From Isochrysis galbana (taxonomy: Eukaryota; Haptophyta; Isochrysidales; Isochrysidaceae), in NCBI GenBank assembly GCA_018136815.1, contig CM030942.1:1055797-1119796 (forward strand): 64,000 nt of DNA, read 5' to 3'. The notes beneath the pieces were generated by a model. It was not told the origin of the DNA. It did no database searches and was given only the letters and a program-made list of their open reading frames with translations. The position numbers were made by a program, and so were the translations under genes. The first letter of the stretch is position 1; every line of letters starts with the position of its first letter. Below, in pieces: positions 10,135-21,854 of this stretch.

Positions 10135-11827
10135 CTATACCTCGTCCTTAACGACATCTACATGCACATGTTCAACGCCCTCTCGGGCCTCTGCGTTAGC
10201 CCAATGCGTGGTATTGTATGTCATTGCCCTCTCGACAGTGCACGACGGCAATATCCAGGCACAAGCCCTGCTGTCATGGCCATCGAGGGCTGAGCGTTGC
10301 AAGGCCTCGTCGGCCTGGTCGACAAGGGCGCCACATCGCGCCTGCACACGCACGGCACATGCGGCGCGCTCAAACGGCCGATCGTCCGGCTGCCGAAGAA
10401 ATGGTGTTCCTTGCCATCGAGGACCTTCTGAGTCGTCCGAACATGCAATGCCGACGAGCTCATCGCTCGTGCAAATGCCGTTGATCTTGTCTTCGAGCGC
10501 CGCTGCCAAGTTTTGGCCATACTCCATCTTCAACCATCGCCGCGTTTGCGCCTTCTGCACACCTTCAATTTGCTGCTGCCGCCGCAAAGCCGCCTCCTCG
10601 GAAAGCGCAAGAGAAGCGCGGGTCTCATCCAGTGTGCTTGCCATCTGCGAGAAGAACAGACCGCAGAGTTCACACTCTTGACTCAGGCGGATCCTCGGTG
10701 CCGGTTGTGCGTCGCGTTCCTTCGACTTTGCCCGCCTCCGAGAGGCGTCGCGCTTTCTCTTCTCATGCTTCTCACGCCCCTCTCTACTCCTGACCTTGCT
10801 GCTGACATAAACAGCTTTAGCAGCATCCCTCGCAGCAGAGTCGGCGCATGCACCACCGCCCACAAAATTCGCACAGAAGCCGTCGTCGCCGTCCAAGATA
10901 GCACGTGGGAGCGTCTCAGACTCCTGATCCACTAGTCTTTCGCACTCAGAGCGCAACTCATCTGACGCTGAAAGCGCGTCGCGGTAGCACACCTTCTTCA
11001 TCTCCTCCTCCACAGCCACGCGCAAAGCCACCTCATACTCGTTCTTGAGCGAACGCTTTCTCTGTGTCTTCTGTGCCTGCGACCCGCGCAGCGAGAGGAG
11101 CGCATTCAAAGCGGCAAGAGCAGCAGCACCTAGCGACCCAGAAAGCAAGCCGCACATTGCGCGTGTGATGGTATAGGCAGGCGACATGAGACGAGGTGCA
11201 CCACACAGCCCGAGCGAGCGACCAGCATGAGCCGCCGCGCCCCGCTCCCTCTCTCCCAGTTGTAAGGAGCCATGGATACGACTTCCTAGCACTTTTGGCA
11301 GGTCTGTCTTTCCTCTTCTCCTCTGTCTCACTCCTTTCCCCCCCCTCTCCTCCCCCGTCTCCGATCTCTCTGCGTCCCAGCTCCCTTCCTCTGGGTCGGG
11401 GGGAGCTGAAATATTTTCTCCTTTCCCCCCGACAAAGTTCCCAATGACCTTCCTCCTTCCCCTAACTCCCTCCCCCCCCAGTCCCACTGTCTCTCTGCGT
11501 CCCAGCTCCCCCCCCCTCTGTCCAGCTCCCTTCCTCTGCCTCTCTCGCTATCCCAGCTCCCTCCCTCCCTCCTCCCCTCCCTCGCCCTCCCTCCTTCCCT
11601 CTCTCCCTCTCTCCCCTCCTCCACCCCTCTCTCTTGCTCTCTTGCTCTCTCGCCTTGTGCGCAGCTTCGTCATCGGCTCCACTACTTGCCTCAAGGCTCT
11701 GCCGGCTATCGTCGAGTGAGTACATGAGCTGCTCGACGACGTGTGCACACGCCGCGCAGCGCAGCTCCGAGCGCGATGTCGCGCCGCCCGCGCCCAGCAT
11801 GAGCAGCAACACGCCGCCGCTCCACAT
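10135..11827 (-). CDS. Tandem saposin-like (canopy/MSAP-type) secretory protein
   Basis: Two exons fit: 11827-11686 (47 codons plus 1 nt) and 11129-10135. The 556-nt intron (GTAGTG to GTCGCTAG) joins A with GT to make Ser, giving 378 aa. Residues 1-18 are a signal peptide (MWSGGVLLLMLGAGGATS). A CxxC motif (RCAACAHVVEQL) starts domain 1, which continues in exon 2 with VEEEMKKVC and later cysteines. A second CxxC (ECELCGLFFSQM) starts domain 2, with DKINGIC and further cysteines. The spacing suits the canopy/MIR-interacting saposin-like family of ER chaperones. A basic linker (REKHEKRKRDASRRRAKSKE) separates the domains. The protein ends KDEV, close to the ER-retrieval signal KDEL. The intron is C/T-rich on the plus strand. 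An upstream in-frame ATG (11875) is possible. Confidence 0.65.
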
Positions 11828-12548
11828 CGCCTCGCGCGCCGCTCGCTGCCACCTCGAGAGACTTTTCTCCTTCACCTGCTTCTCTCTCCTCTTTTCCTTT
11901 CTCTCACCTCGTTTTCCTTCTCTCTCCCTCTCTTTCTTTTCTCTGGCTTTCTCTTTTTTAACTCTTTACTGCCGAAGCACCGAAATAGGTGCTTCCGCTC
12001 GTTTCTTGTACTTGTACATATCTCTTGTCGGATTGACCCGCGGGCGCGCCGCCATTCGGCGCTTCCCCTGCGCCCAGGCAGGCGCTCATACGCCACCGCA
12101 ATCGTCGCTTGGCGATTGAGTGTGAGACTGCACCGTCGCTTCGCCAGCGGCATCTCCTCCTCCTCGTCCTCGCCACTGCTCGGCTCGGGCGAGCTAGGTG
12201 GGGAGGAGGTTGCATTGGTGTCTCCTGCCTGCCGCGCTGCGAGCGGTGGCGCTTGCCATGCTGCGGCGGTTCGACCACCTTCAGCCGCGCCATCGGCTCG
12301 CGGCTCGCGCCACAGGAGCACGGGAATACGGGAGTTCCCGCCAAGGCCAAGCGCCAAGCGCCAAGCGCCAGCCAAGCGCGCAATTTTTACCCCCTCTCTC
12401 TCTAAAAAAAGAAAGTGGCTTATTCCTTTGAGTTTGGGAGAGTTTCTCCTCTGCCCCTCTCACTAGGAGACGCCCCAAGGTACCCGGGGGACGTGAGGCA
12501 CAACGCGGATTTACTTTTAAACACCCCCCACAAATACACCCGCGGGAC
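11828..12548. other. Spacer with C/T tracts, no gene supported
   Basis: Pyrimidine-rich runs (about 11870-11960) precede a GC-rich stretch with a repeated GCCAAGCGCCAAGC-type motif near 12345-12385. Open frames exist on both strands, including a basic minus-strand frame from 12375, but none shows a domain or a credible splice pattern. It probably contains the promoter of the saposin-like gene. Confidence 0.35.
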
Positions 12549-12617
12549 CTCAGTATTGGAACGGAGGTAGTAGCTAGTAGTAGTTATAGTAGCAAATCTT
12601 CAATAGTTTTTTTTTCC
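12549..12617 (+). mobile_element. Mariner end next to a LINE-type tail
   Basis: GTATTGGAACGGAGGTAG at about 12553-12570, followed by TA, matches the right terminus of the mariner at 4060-9220 with one change; no partner end was found nearby. Directly after it, AGCAAATCTTCAATAG plus a run of nine T resembles the LINE 3' end on the plus strand. Both are remnants. Confidence 0.5.
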
Positions 12618-12802
12618 TGTTTGACTTGGCGGAAGGGGCGCAGCACCGGCCGGTGAAGGGCGAGCCGACGCGGCGCTTCAGCCCCTCCCAGCTTCTCTCC
12701 CTCCCGTCTCCCCTCTCTCCTCTCTCCACTCTCGGCCCCCCCCCCCCCCCCCCTCGGTTTGCGCTCCTTCTCCACGCACCAGCCGTCACCTTGCTTCGCG
12801 TC

Positions 12803-13839
12803 ATGGCGTCGCAGCACTTGCTGCAGTCGCTCCCGCGCGAGCCCGATGAGCAGCTTCGGCTCGGCCTCCAGGTGGTGGAGCTCGCATACGGCGAGAAAGC
12901 GCGCCAGCTGGAGGCGGAGCTGCACTCGCTTCGCGCGTACGGCAAGGAGAGGCAGACGCAGGTGGCGCTGCTCGAACGGAGAGTTGGCGAGCTCGAGGCG
13001 CAGCTCAGCCAGAGTGAGCAACGCACTAGGGAGCTCGCCTCCGAGAACGCTGGGCTGATCAATGAGAAGACTGCTCTCTTCAATGAGGTAAGGCAGCTGC
13101 AGGAGCGGCTGGGGAAGCTCGATCAGTTCAAGCGTGCCATTATGCAGTCCATCAGTGAGAATGATCAGCCACTGGGAGGAACGCGGCCGTCATTTGGAGG
13201 GTTACAAAGCGAGTACAATGCTGGCTCTATTGCCCTTGGTTACGGGATCACAGGCGCAGTGGGTGGAGGCTGCAGCAGCTCAGCATATGGGGCCGGCGCC
13301 GTGCCTCCACGTGCCTATACCCCGCTCCACTCTCCGCCAGCTGTTAACTTGGGGACGCGCGAACCCGTGGCAAACTCTGCACAATCGATGGCGGGCTCGT
13401 CCATCCCGACACCAGCCATGTCGCCACCCCCCATACCAGGGGCGGCACCGGCTCCCGCGGCAGAGGGGAATTCGGCGGCACTAGACGGGAAGGACTTCTT
13501 TCGGGCAGCAAGACTCCGCCTCTCGTACGCTCGCTTCTTCCGCCACTCCGCCCGCCGGAGCCGTGTCCTTGAACAAGGGCATGCGCACCCAACTCACGCA
13601 GCGGGTAGTCACCGCCCTCAACACTGCATGATCGGTGTGCTTGAGGTGACGCACTTGCCACAACGCTCTGTTTCAGGTACGACCAGTTCAACACCTTCTT
13701 GGCCAACATCAAGCGCCTCAATGATCACGCTCAATCACGGGAGGAGACGCTGCGGCAGGCGCAGCAAATATTTGGGGAGGAGAATGAGGACTTGTATTCC
13801 GCCTTCCGTGCTCTACTGACAAAGCATGGGCTCACATGA
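12803..13839 (+). CDS. Coiled-coil protein, At4g15545-like
   Basis: Exons 12803-13524 and 13677-13839, intron 152 nt (GTACGC to TTTCAG), phase 2, give 294 aa. Residues 12-115 form a long coiled coil (RQLEAELHSL, LERRVGELEAQLSQSEQRT) ending in KLDQFKRAIMQSI. A Pro/Ala/Ser-rich linker follows. The C-terminus carries the diagnostic block DGKDFFRAARLRLSYDQF, across the splice, then FLANIKRLN, REETLRQAQQIFGEEN and DLYSAFRALL, which lines up with the Arabidopsis At4g15545 family as I remember it. The splice restores RLSYDQF, which supports the intron. Its role in algae is unknown to me; the family is cytoplasmic and likely binds partners by coiled coil. The start is the first ATG, after a C-tract at about 12736-12753. 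Confidence 0.8.
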
Positions 13840-14270
13840 GACTGCGGAAGGCGAGCTGGTCTTGGGTTGCGGCAGTCGACGGGCGGATCTTGTGCAGCAG
13901 GTGCATCTTATCCTTGTGCGTGCATTCGACCACATGGAGAAAATATGTTTTGGATGCACATAACGTGCATGCTTGCCTCCCCTCCTCCAAGTTGTCTTGC
14001 GCCAACTTGTTGTGCGGCATGACGAAATATATACTCTCGGCAAACAGCAAACAGTGCCGGGTGTACTAGTGTTGTACTAGTGTTGTGCGAATGCGCGGGC
14101 GAGCTTGGAAAGATTAAGAGGGCGCGCAGCAGTGAAGGCGTGAGCATGAAACCGTCAGAGTATCCTAGCCGACAAAGCCCGTGTGCCATCGACTTCTCCG
14201 CACTGGTCCTTGTTGTGTAGAAAAAAATCAACTGAGAGCTGAGACCTGGCTATCCAGCCGGTACTCCTTG
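13840..14270. other. Spacer, no gene recognised
   Basis: This should include the 3' UTR of the coiled-coil gene. No open frame here has family features. The AT content rises slightly towards 14270. Confidence 0.35.
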
Positions 14271-14282
14271 ATTTTGGTATAC

Positions 14283-14300
14283 ACTAAGTTTATACTTAGT
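14283..14300 (+). mobile_element. Retroposon 5' hairpin end
   Basis: ACTAAG TTTATA CTTAGT forms a 6-bp stem and is followed by CACATGGGGGAGG, like the start of complete retroposons (22981, 53320). About 110 bp later it runs into a family B SINE in the opposite direction (14410-14610), so the element is broken. Further hairpins of this class lie at 14881-14899 (decayed) and 15072-15091. Confidence 0.6.
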
Positions 14301-14409
14301 TCACATGGGGGAGGCGCCTCGTGCCCTCCTCCTCGGTCGGGCTCCAATAACTCCCATCCGAGGGACCCGCCGGCCGTCGGTCACCCTCAAACTCTGCCTT
14401 TTGGCCTAA

Positions 14410-14610
14410 AAAAAAATTCTTAATGATCCCGCCGCGCGCCGCGCGCGCGACCCTGCACGTCTATCCTGCAGCCAAGCCTGCATACCTTACCACTCCCTCC
14501 ACCTGCCTTGCGGCTTGCGGCTCGTCGGCTCGCCCCCTCGTGCTCTACTTAGGGGTAGGGGCTCGGCTTATGGGGCTTCTGGTGACAGTGACAGGCGGCG
14601 TGAACCGATC
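14410..14610 (-). mobile_element. SINE-like retroposon (family B)
   Basis: The minus strand ends ...GCGGGATCATTAAGAATTTTT. Upstream it has the GCAGGGTCGCGCGC region, a GTGGAGGGAGTGG block and CCCCTAAGTAGAGCACGAGG, in the same order as the copies at 9385-9660 and 25440-25667. The 5' side is undefined. Confidence 0.6.
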
Positions 14611-14785
14611 CCCGCCCGCGGGCGCGACCGCAAATTCTTTACGGGTAGAGCGTGAGCGCGCGTGGAGGAGACGGAGGGGGGGGGAGAGGGGGGGCGAATC
14701 GCCCCATTTCCATTTCTTGGCGAAGATTTTCGTGGCGGCAGGTGGCTGGCCCCCCCTTTAGGTTTTTTATTGGGCATCGCGCATC

Positions 14786-14858
14786 GCGCCACGGTCCAAA
14801 AAAAATGCAGCCCAACCCTTACAAATAGCAAATAGTTAAAAAGCCCCTGTTTGACAAC
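14786..14858 (-). repeat. Short inverted-repeat element (GGGCGGTCAAA type)
   Basis: The minus strand reads GTTGTCAAACAGGGGCTTTT, then AACTATT, GTAAGGGTTGGGCTGC, a T run and GGACCGTGGCGC. This is nearly the same as 39368-39433 (plus) and related to 59594-59666 (plus). The ends are near-complementary (GGTCAAA / TTTGACC), so it looks like a MITE of about 70 bp. Confidence 0.5.
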
Positions 14859-15071
14859 CCTACCTCCGAGAGCATATCGACAACTAAGTTTATACTGTTG
14901 ATCACCCTTATTGTTATGGCTTCCGCTTCCGCCGCCGTCAGAAAAAAGGCTCGTGATGTGGTGATAGTGGATAGTGGATAGTGGGCATCCTTAATGCACT
15001 CCGCTAGATATGTTGAAAGGAAAGCTTCTAGCTTCTACCCCCGTTCGTTTTCCTAGCCAAAATAAAACTAC

Positions 15072-15130
15072 AACTAAGTTTATACTTGGTTGCGATGGAG
15101 CGCGCTGCCGCGACTCCCCTCTGCTTCGGG
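15072..15130 (+). mobile_element. Retroposon or LINE 5' hairpin end
   Basis: AACTAAG TTTATA CTTGGTT (one G-T wobble) is followed by GCGATGGAGCGCGC, the same ATG-GAG-CGC start as the LINE ORF1 copies at 40555 and 51950. It decays after about 40 bp. The rest of 15130-15760 holds no recognisable gene; 15190-15255 shares a CAAGTTGAGCCATCAAATG segment (minus strand) with 57632-57652. Confidence 0.55.
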
Positions 15131-15760
15131 CCTCCCACCCACCGACACCGAGGGCCCGAGAGATCACATAAAATATGGTTTATGATCACCGGCTGAGGCT
15201 CGTTTGGACATTTGATGGCTCAACTTGAGTCTGTCCCACATTCGACTGAACGTGACCTTAGAGTTAGAGATTAGAGAGGAGGGAGGAGGGAGTCGGCAGG
15301 CGCTCCAGCTTCCCCTATCGTTTTATCAATAGTTGCCGATGTCACTGTCACTGTCAAGAACACTCGGGCGGAAATGAGGACGGCACCCAAAGGTCATAGG
15401 TGCGCTGTTGGCTGTTGGCCAGGCCGCATCGCCCTCGCGCTGACGGCTCATGGCGCATTCCCTCTCTCTCCACCATTCTTCGTCTCTGGCGTCAGACGCC
15501 TGCCGGCGCGGTCTCTCTCCTATACAAAGGGTTGTCAGCCGGGCTCTTGCTCGCTCTCTCCGCGTCCCCACCCGCCCTCCCCCGGCGAGCCATCTCAGCG
15601 AGGCTCTGGCTCATTTTACCGCGGCGGCAGAGAGACCTCGAACCCCATTGCTACTCCAAGAACGGCACGCATGTGAGGACAGACGGACACACCTCCGCGC
15701 ACACAGGGCAGCTGCCTCCCTCGGCCCGCGCCGCCGACGGATCCCGCGCACGCCGAGACC

Positions 15761-15811
15761 CCGTCCTCTCTCTCTCTCCCTCCCTCCCTCCCTCCCCCCC
15801 CCCCCCCCCCC

Positions 15812-15853
<42 letters not shown>
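15761..15853 (+). repeat. C/T microsatellite
   Basis: A CTCTCTCCCTCC run, an 18-base C tract and about 22 CT dinucleotides lie just upstream of the C2CD5-like start codon. Similar tracts sit before or within other genes here (28689-28721, 38517-38544, 57376-57425). Length is probably polymorphic. Confidence 0.9.
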
Positions 15854-15857
<4 letters not shown>

Positions 15858-15965
15858 CCCCACCCCTCGCGCCACCCTTCTCCTTCCGCCCTCTCCGCCC
15901 TCTCCGCCCATCGCACCCTTCCCCCTCCACGCCGTACCCCACTACCGCCGCTGCCACCCTTCCCT

Positions 15966-18900
15966 ATGCCTGCCGCCATCAAGATACGCGTGTGCAGCGC
16001 ACGTAACTTGCCTGTGATGGACCGCACGACAGAGCTGACTGACGCGTACATCACGCTCAGCTTCGCTGACGCGCCGCAACTGCGCACACACGTGGCGCGG
16101 CGCACACTCAACCCAACTTGGAACCAGGAATTCCGCATAGAGGTCGCAGACGATAATGAGCTCCAGGACCACCCACTTCAAATCCAGTGCTGGGACAAGG
16201 ACATCATGTCGTCTGACGACGAAATTGGCGCTATCTCGGTCGACCTCAACCCGCTCCTCCTGCAGCCAACTCAGCTCTCGGGATGGTATCCACTGTATGA
16301 CACGCTGCGGGGCTTCTGCGGTGAACTCTCGCTCATCATCAAGATGGATTTCATCGGCGATGTCAACCCTTTCAAGGAGTCTGGCGCAGGCGTCCAATTC
16401 TTCGGGCTAGGTGCCCCTCCGGTCGGCATGCGTCTTGCATCGGTCGTGGGACTTGTCGAAGAACTCATTGCAGCCCCTGACCCAGAGTGAGCTCAGCCAT
16501 GGTGTGGGCGCATTAGTGCGCCGCGCAAGAATAATCCAGCTGCTGCTCCTCCAGTCTTACTGCCGGGCGCTCACCCTATGCGTCGCCCTGCGCATAGATA
16601 CCACTGGGTGGATTCTTTCCGCACAGCGCGATTGTCAAATGAGCGGAGGCAGCAGCTGTTGTATGAGCTGTCGGGAAAGCTGCGGAGGCAGATGGGGTCT
16701 AAGGTAGCGCTCGACGGCGTGGATGTACCTTCCTTCGGGAGCGACTTGAGGGACTTAGCTCGCTCTCTCCCTCGACCACGTCTAGAGGATTCCGCCCGCA
16801 CCTCCATCTCACCATGCCCTTGCCCCTTTTCCATGCAGGTTCTTGAGGCCGGCGGTAATGCAGTGTTGGCATTCTCAATAACGCTCGACCTCGAGGGTGA
16901 GGAGTCGGGATTGATCGTCGCACGAGGGCTCGGCACTTGTGTCAAGCTTCGTCCATTTGCCATTGGCTCTTCAGACACGCTGATGTGCCCGAATGGCTTT
17001 TCGCTCATTGCAGACACTGGCGGCGCCATATGCGCAGCTGGCATGCTCCACCATGCCTCGTTGCCTGGTGGAGGCGTGATCGAAGAGACAATCGGAGCTT
17101 CGCTGATAGACGTCACCCTTGCTGGTGGCGTGGGAGGCTGCTTGGCGTCGCGACCTCACGGTGGTTCCGAGATGCCACCCATTTCCCTTGCCATGTCTGC
17201 CAATATGGGCGTGCCTTCCGTTGGGAGCCTGCCAGAGTGTGCTGGCGGCGCCGCACCGCTGCCACCACTTGAGCCCATCTCGCCTCGGGTGCAAGTATCC
17301 GTCGAACCCAACGTGGCAGGTCTGGCGCAGCATGCTCAGCTTCCGGCCCCCGCAAACCTACCACCTCCAATCCAAAGCCCAACTGTGGCACCGCATTTGC
17401 GCTCGCCACGCTCGCATGCCACTGACCCGATCGCCATTCGACAGCAGCTCTGGGGCAGTGGCAAAGTCCTCTGCGCCACGACTAGCACCCCGAGCCAGCC
17501 CGCGCAAGATTTCGGCCACTCGAGTTGTGCTCCAGCTAGTATTAGCTGGGGCAGCACCATTGGCAGCCCTGCCGTGGCAATGTCGCCAGCCGATGGTGCA
17601 CCGTCGCCATTGCTCAGCTCGACGCCAGGGGGCACAGCCTCAGCTGCAATGGCGGCAGCAGTTGGAATGGGAATGGGCGTCGAATCGTTGACAGGGGCTC
17701 TCGCAACCGGGATTGGCGGGGGCGGGGCAATGCTTGGCAGCAGTATGGGCGCCCAAGGTCTTGCCTTGGGCAACTCTCTAGGAAGTGCGCTTGGAGGCTC
17801 CGTGTGTGCTCCACCGCCACTTTCGCGCCCTCTCTCCGCCCTCTCGCCTGCCCATCTCGCCCCCTGTTGCTACTCTCCTGGGCGCACATCACCCTGCACG
17901 TGGCCATCGGCGGGACTGGAGGCTCGGGTCAAGCTGCCTGCGGCCGAAAGGGACGACGCCGACGGCACCTCGGGATTGGGCGTTGGCACCGAGGGAAGAG
18001 GTGGCAGCCAGAGAACAGGACGCAGACGGTCAGCGAGAACGGTCTCTGACATTGCGCTGCTCACGATGGAATCATTCCCGCAGCACGTACCGGTGAGCGC
18101 TTGCTCACAACCTCAGAGAAATGCGTGCAGAGCACGTACACGGAGTCGGGAGCTCCATCGTACGACACATTCAGGGGTAGCGTGTTTTGGCTGTATGCAA
18201 CTGGGCTCCAAAAGTCTCCGGACGATTTCCCGATCCAGCCCCTTCATCCTTACTTTCTCCGTGTAGGTACGCGTCGGGGGAGTCGTCTCAGCACGATCCG
18301 TAAAGCTCCTTGCCTCCTCCCGTGAGCACCAGCTAACACGTGATGCCTGGTGGTCGGAGCTTAGAGGCGAGATTCGAGCGCACGCACGGTCGCTCTCATG
18401 CAATACAGTTATCGGGTGCGCTCAGTGCCACGGTTGTTGGCGTGCCATCCGTCCCATTCCAGAAACCCGGACTTTCGCAGACCTAACAACGCTGTCATTC
18501 GACCACGCCACGCCACTCATGTGGCACATGCCAGCTTCCACACACCCCTCGCACGCAGCCGTCTCAGTAACGCTTTGCCACGGGCCCCGACATTTCTGTG
18601 CCATGCTCAGGTATAGCGAGACAGTATCCCTTCATGACGAGCTTGCAATCCTTTCCGCCTCTGGGACTGCCGTTCGCATGCGGCTGCCGGACGAGGAGCT
18701 CTCCAAGCGCGAAGCTGGCCTGCCACCGCACCCAGCCATGCCGCTACACGCAGGACTTGCCGCTGCTGCCGCCGGGGCTGGCCGCCGCGTGCCATCGCCG
18801 TGCACGATTGGCCACACGCCATATGCTCCGTCGGACGCACCCTTCCCCGTGCGCATCGAACCTTGCGCCATGTGCAAACGGAAACACGTGCCGGAGCTGC

Positions 18901-21360
18901 TGCTTGCCACAATCGACAAGCCACCGTGGCTGCCAGCATTGAAGGAGCCATGTCTTATTCAGGTAAGACAGAGTGGGCCCGCGCACCGCTGTCGGAGAGC
19001 TGTCGTTGGAAAGGTGCGGCGCAACGAGAAGGGATCTTTTGAAGCCTCCTTTTCATTACCAAAGGAGGACCCTATCAGCACGTGAGCAGCCCGATGGACC
19101 GCCCACTCCCTCTGCACAGGCGCGTGTTTGCCGCCAGAAAAAGCGCTTGCAAGGCGAGTCGCACGCGACGGCAGTCTCTCAGGCGCTCCCTTTCCTCGAG
19201 TACGACTTGCACCGACAACTGCAACACAAGCTTAAGATTCATGGGAAGAATGCCCTCTTCGGTCTCAGACTCTCCGTCACCGTTGGGGAGTCGCTGATGT
19301 TCGCCACCGCTGAAGGCACAGCGCTTTGTCTACCCTTCCTTCCACCCACTCGTCCCCTCACCATCCGGAGGAACCTTGAGGTCATCGACGAGGAAGATAA
19401 GCACCTAGTAGATCTACAGCGCCAGATCGAGGCTATTTCGCTTAACTCGGCTTCTGCACATGCTGCGCATGCTGCCAAGTTTTCTCGGCAAATTGATCAA
19501 AAGCAGCAGCTTGCGTTTCAAGCTGCCCTTCCGGTGCAGCTGCCTGATGGAAGCTTCCTGCCAGGTATAGGCAGTATGACGGCGGCCCCAGTGATGGCCG
19601 ACGGGGCGAACACTGAAGCTATGCCGTTCGGAGGAGGAGCTCCACCGCCGGAGCGACATGTAAGTGGGCAGAGCCAAATGAGCAGCGGCTCACTGCGAAC
19701 GCGCAACAACGGAGGACAGAGCAATTTCCCATCGAGTTCTTGCTCAAACGGTGCTGGTGTGGGTCGCGTGGGCATGAGTAGCGCGGAAAGTGGCGGCGGT
19801 GCGGGCGCGGAGGGCGCCGGTAGGAATGGCAACGACACTGGTATGGCAGGCAACCGTGGGAATGATGACGAACAAGCTGGAGAAAGGCTTGCGTGCATTT
19901 GTGCGGATGGCGACGTAGCGTCTTCATCGAGCTCGGAGGATGACGATCGTGATGACAAATCTAGTACCGTCGCCTACGCAATGGCAGGTGGCGCGGTTGC
20001 AGCCGAGGCAAAGCCCGCTTTCGTTGTCGACGTGGATGATGAGATGGATGAAGACATGACCGCGGTGCGCCGGTGTGGACAGGCGTGGAGCGATGTTGTA
20101 ACGTTTGGGGACGCTCCACCCAGTCGCCGCTACCTATATCTCACGAACGGCCTCAATACCTCCTACCACGTTTCAGATTTTGCTAGACCCTCCCCTACCC
20201 GGCGATCCTCTCTTTTTCGCGTCTGAAGCTGAACTTGCTGCAGAGATTGCGACCGAGGAGCGCCGGGGTGTGGCACCCACTCAGCAACGCCTCTTCTCCT
20301 TGGCGCGTCGCCTACGCGTCGACCCTGCCACCATTCCCGCAAACCGGCTGAATCAGCAGTTCTCGCGTATCCTCCACGAGATGCACGCAGCGTTGGCCTT
20401 CAAGGTGTGTTGGAGTGCATGCGCCAGTCGGACTATATTGAGTAGTGGTTGTACTCTCAGTAGCGCGCGCCATGGTGAAACGACGGGGATTTTGAGGGGG
20501 GAGATCGAAAGAACTTACCCGGCCACATCGCCTCCCTTCCTTGAGGCCAGGTCATCCGAATGCGCGCCAGCGCTGTCTTCAAGACGACCACCCGCGTGTC
20601 GCAGCCGTCCGATACGGAAGTAGAGCTGCAGCTGGATGCTCTTGCCCTCTCGTACTCACCCGAGGCGCCCGTCGCTCTATCGCGCACCGACTCCACCGCT
20701 ACACGCACCGTGGCCGCTGCAACCAAACACGGAGCCGCTGCCCCCTCAGTCGCGGCTTTCGTGGGCGGTGTTGTGGCTACGGATGAGGCTGACGTGCCCC
20801 AACCGGCACGAGCCGCATCCAACAGCACGCAAAGTGCATCCGCAGATACATGGCAAGGCTCGTCGTCAGGAGCCTTCAGCGGGCACAAGAGCGCCTCCGC
20901 GGGAGTTGAGGCCGCGACTCAAGGCCCCTCTAGCGTATCTTCCGAACCGCTAGCTTCCCAACCGGGGGTCCCAACGGCAACCCCTTCCGAGTCCTTCGAG
21001 GTGCAGCTAGTACCACTTTCCTTCGTACCGGGCGCCATCACACTCGGTGTGCTTGGCCCGCTGTCGTTGCATTTGATTAAGGAAACATGGACACTACGCG
21101 AAGAAGGTGGAGTTGCCAACTTTTGTCACGCATTCGTCGCAGAGACGCATGCCCTTGCTCGCGCGCATATCGCAGCCCGAGGAGGTAATGCGGCGCTCAA
21201 CTTTGTCACCGACCTCAAACTTCTCCATCAATCCACCAAGAACCATGCTTATGGCGTGATGCACTGTCATGCCGATGCTGTGGTGGTGCGCAGTGTGAGT
21301 GGTTTCATGGGTGGCGTCGTACGAGGTGGTGGCGGTGAGGCCGCCGTATTTGTTGGTTGA
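15966..21360 (+). CDS. C2CD5: C2 domain-containing protein 5 (C2CD5/CDP138) orthologue
   Basis: Eight exons fit with every junction in phase: 15966-16486, 16598-16703, 16839-18092, 18267-18415, 18611-18962, 19120-20097, 20177-20404 and 20551-21360, coding about 1465 aa. Residues 1-125 are a C2 domain with acidic calcium-binding loops (MDRTTELTDAY, CWDKDIMSSDDEIG). Later conserved blocks follow the animal C2CD5 order: VQFFGLG, YHWVDSFRTARLSNE, VLEAGGNAVLAF, VRVGGVVSARSVKLL, DAWWSELRGEI, LAILSASGTA, CAMCKRKHVPE, LPFLEYDLHRQL, KNALFGLRLSVTVGE, FVVDVDDEMDED and the C-terminal PLSFVPGAIT with TLREEGGV. Long low-complexity inserts make it longer than the human protein (about 1000 aa). In mammals the protein is a calcium-dependent membrane binder in GLUT4 vesicle traffic; a vesicle-traffic role here is inference. 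The first ATG of the C2 domain is the natural start. Confidence 0.9.
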
Positions 21361-21485
21361 GCGCTGTGAGCATCGGATGTTCGTACGTAGCTGTAAGTTG
21401 CCTTGTGCACACGTCAACCTCCAAGAACAAATCAAAAAGTCAGCCTAGAGTGATGCGAGGTTCGAGCCTGTCTACACTCTCATGC

Positions 21486-21690
21486 AACTAAGTTTATACT
21501 TAATTCGCCCATGGGAGGGCACGAGTCCCCCCTCTCTCCTCTTTCCACTCCTCCCCTGTCATGGGGGAGGAACCACCCACGCTCCTGGTATGCCTGATAG
21601 CTTCGCTAGGAGCACACTGCCCTGCTGACCCACTCTCTTCTCTCTTCCCCACAGGCTCGCCTGGATCGCGCATCCTGAGGCGCGAGAAGC
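21486..21690 (+). mobile_element. Retroposon 5' end
   Basis: It begins AACTAAG TTTATA CTTAATT (stem with one mismatch), then CGCCCATGGGAGGGCACGAG, a GGAGGAACCACCC block and ACAGGCTCGCCTGGATCG, the order seen at 30496-30740 and, on the minus strand, at 22981 and 53320. It then passes straight into the minisatellite at 21688-21850. Confidence 0.75.
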
Positions 21691-21850
21691 GCTCAATCAC
21701 CATCACCCACAGCATGGAAAAACGTTCCATCACCATCACCCACAGCATGGAAAAGCGTTCAATGCACCATCAGCCTACACGTGGAAACGCGTTCAATTGC
21801 CATCACCCCCACGTATGGAAAAGCGTTCAATCGCCATCACCTCACTCACC
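21688..21850 (+). repeat. Minisatellite, about 32-bp unit
   Basis: Five imperfect units of the form AAGCGTTCAATCACCATC followed by a CACAGCATGG or AGCCTACACGTGG variant. The same unit family recurs at 59700-59935, about 38 kb away. Confidence 0.85.
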
Positions 21851-21854
21851 TTTC

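Noticed and set aside
12626..12802. Upstream extension of the coiled-coil gene frame
   Set aside because: It crosses an 18-base C tract and lacks family similarity; the ATG at 12803 fits the coiled-coil start.
14860..14872. CTACCTCCGAGAG as a mariner left end
   Set aside because: Only nine bases match the terminus and no inverted partner follows.
21688..21850. CRISPR-like array
   Set aside because: Units are contiguous without distinct spacers and the setting is a eukaryotic nuclear genome; it is a minisatellite.
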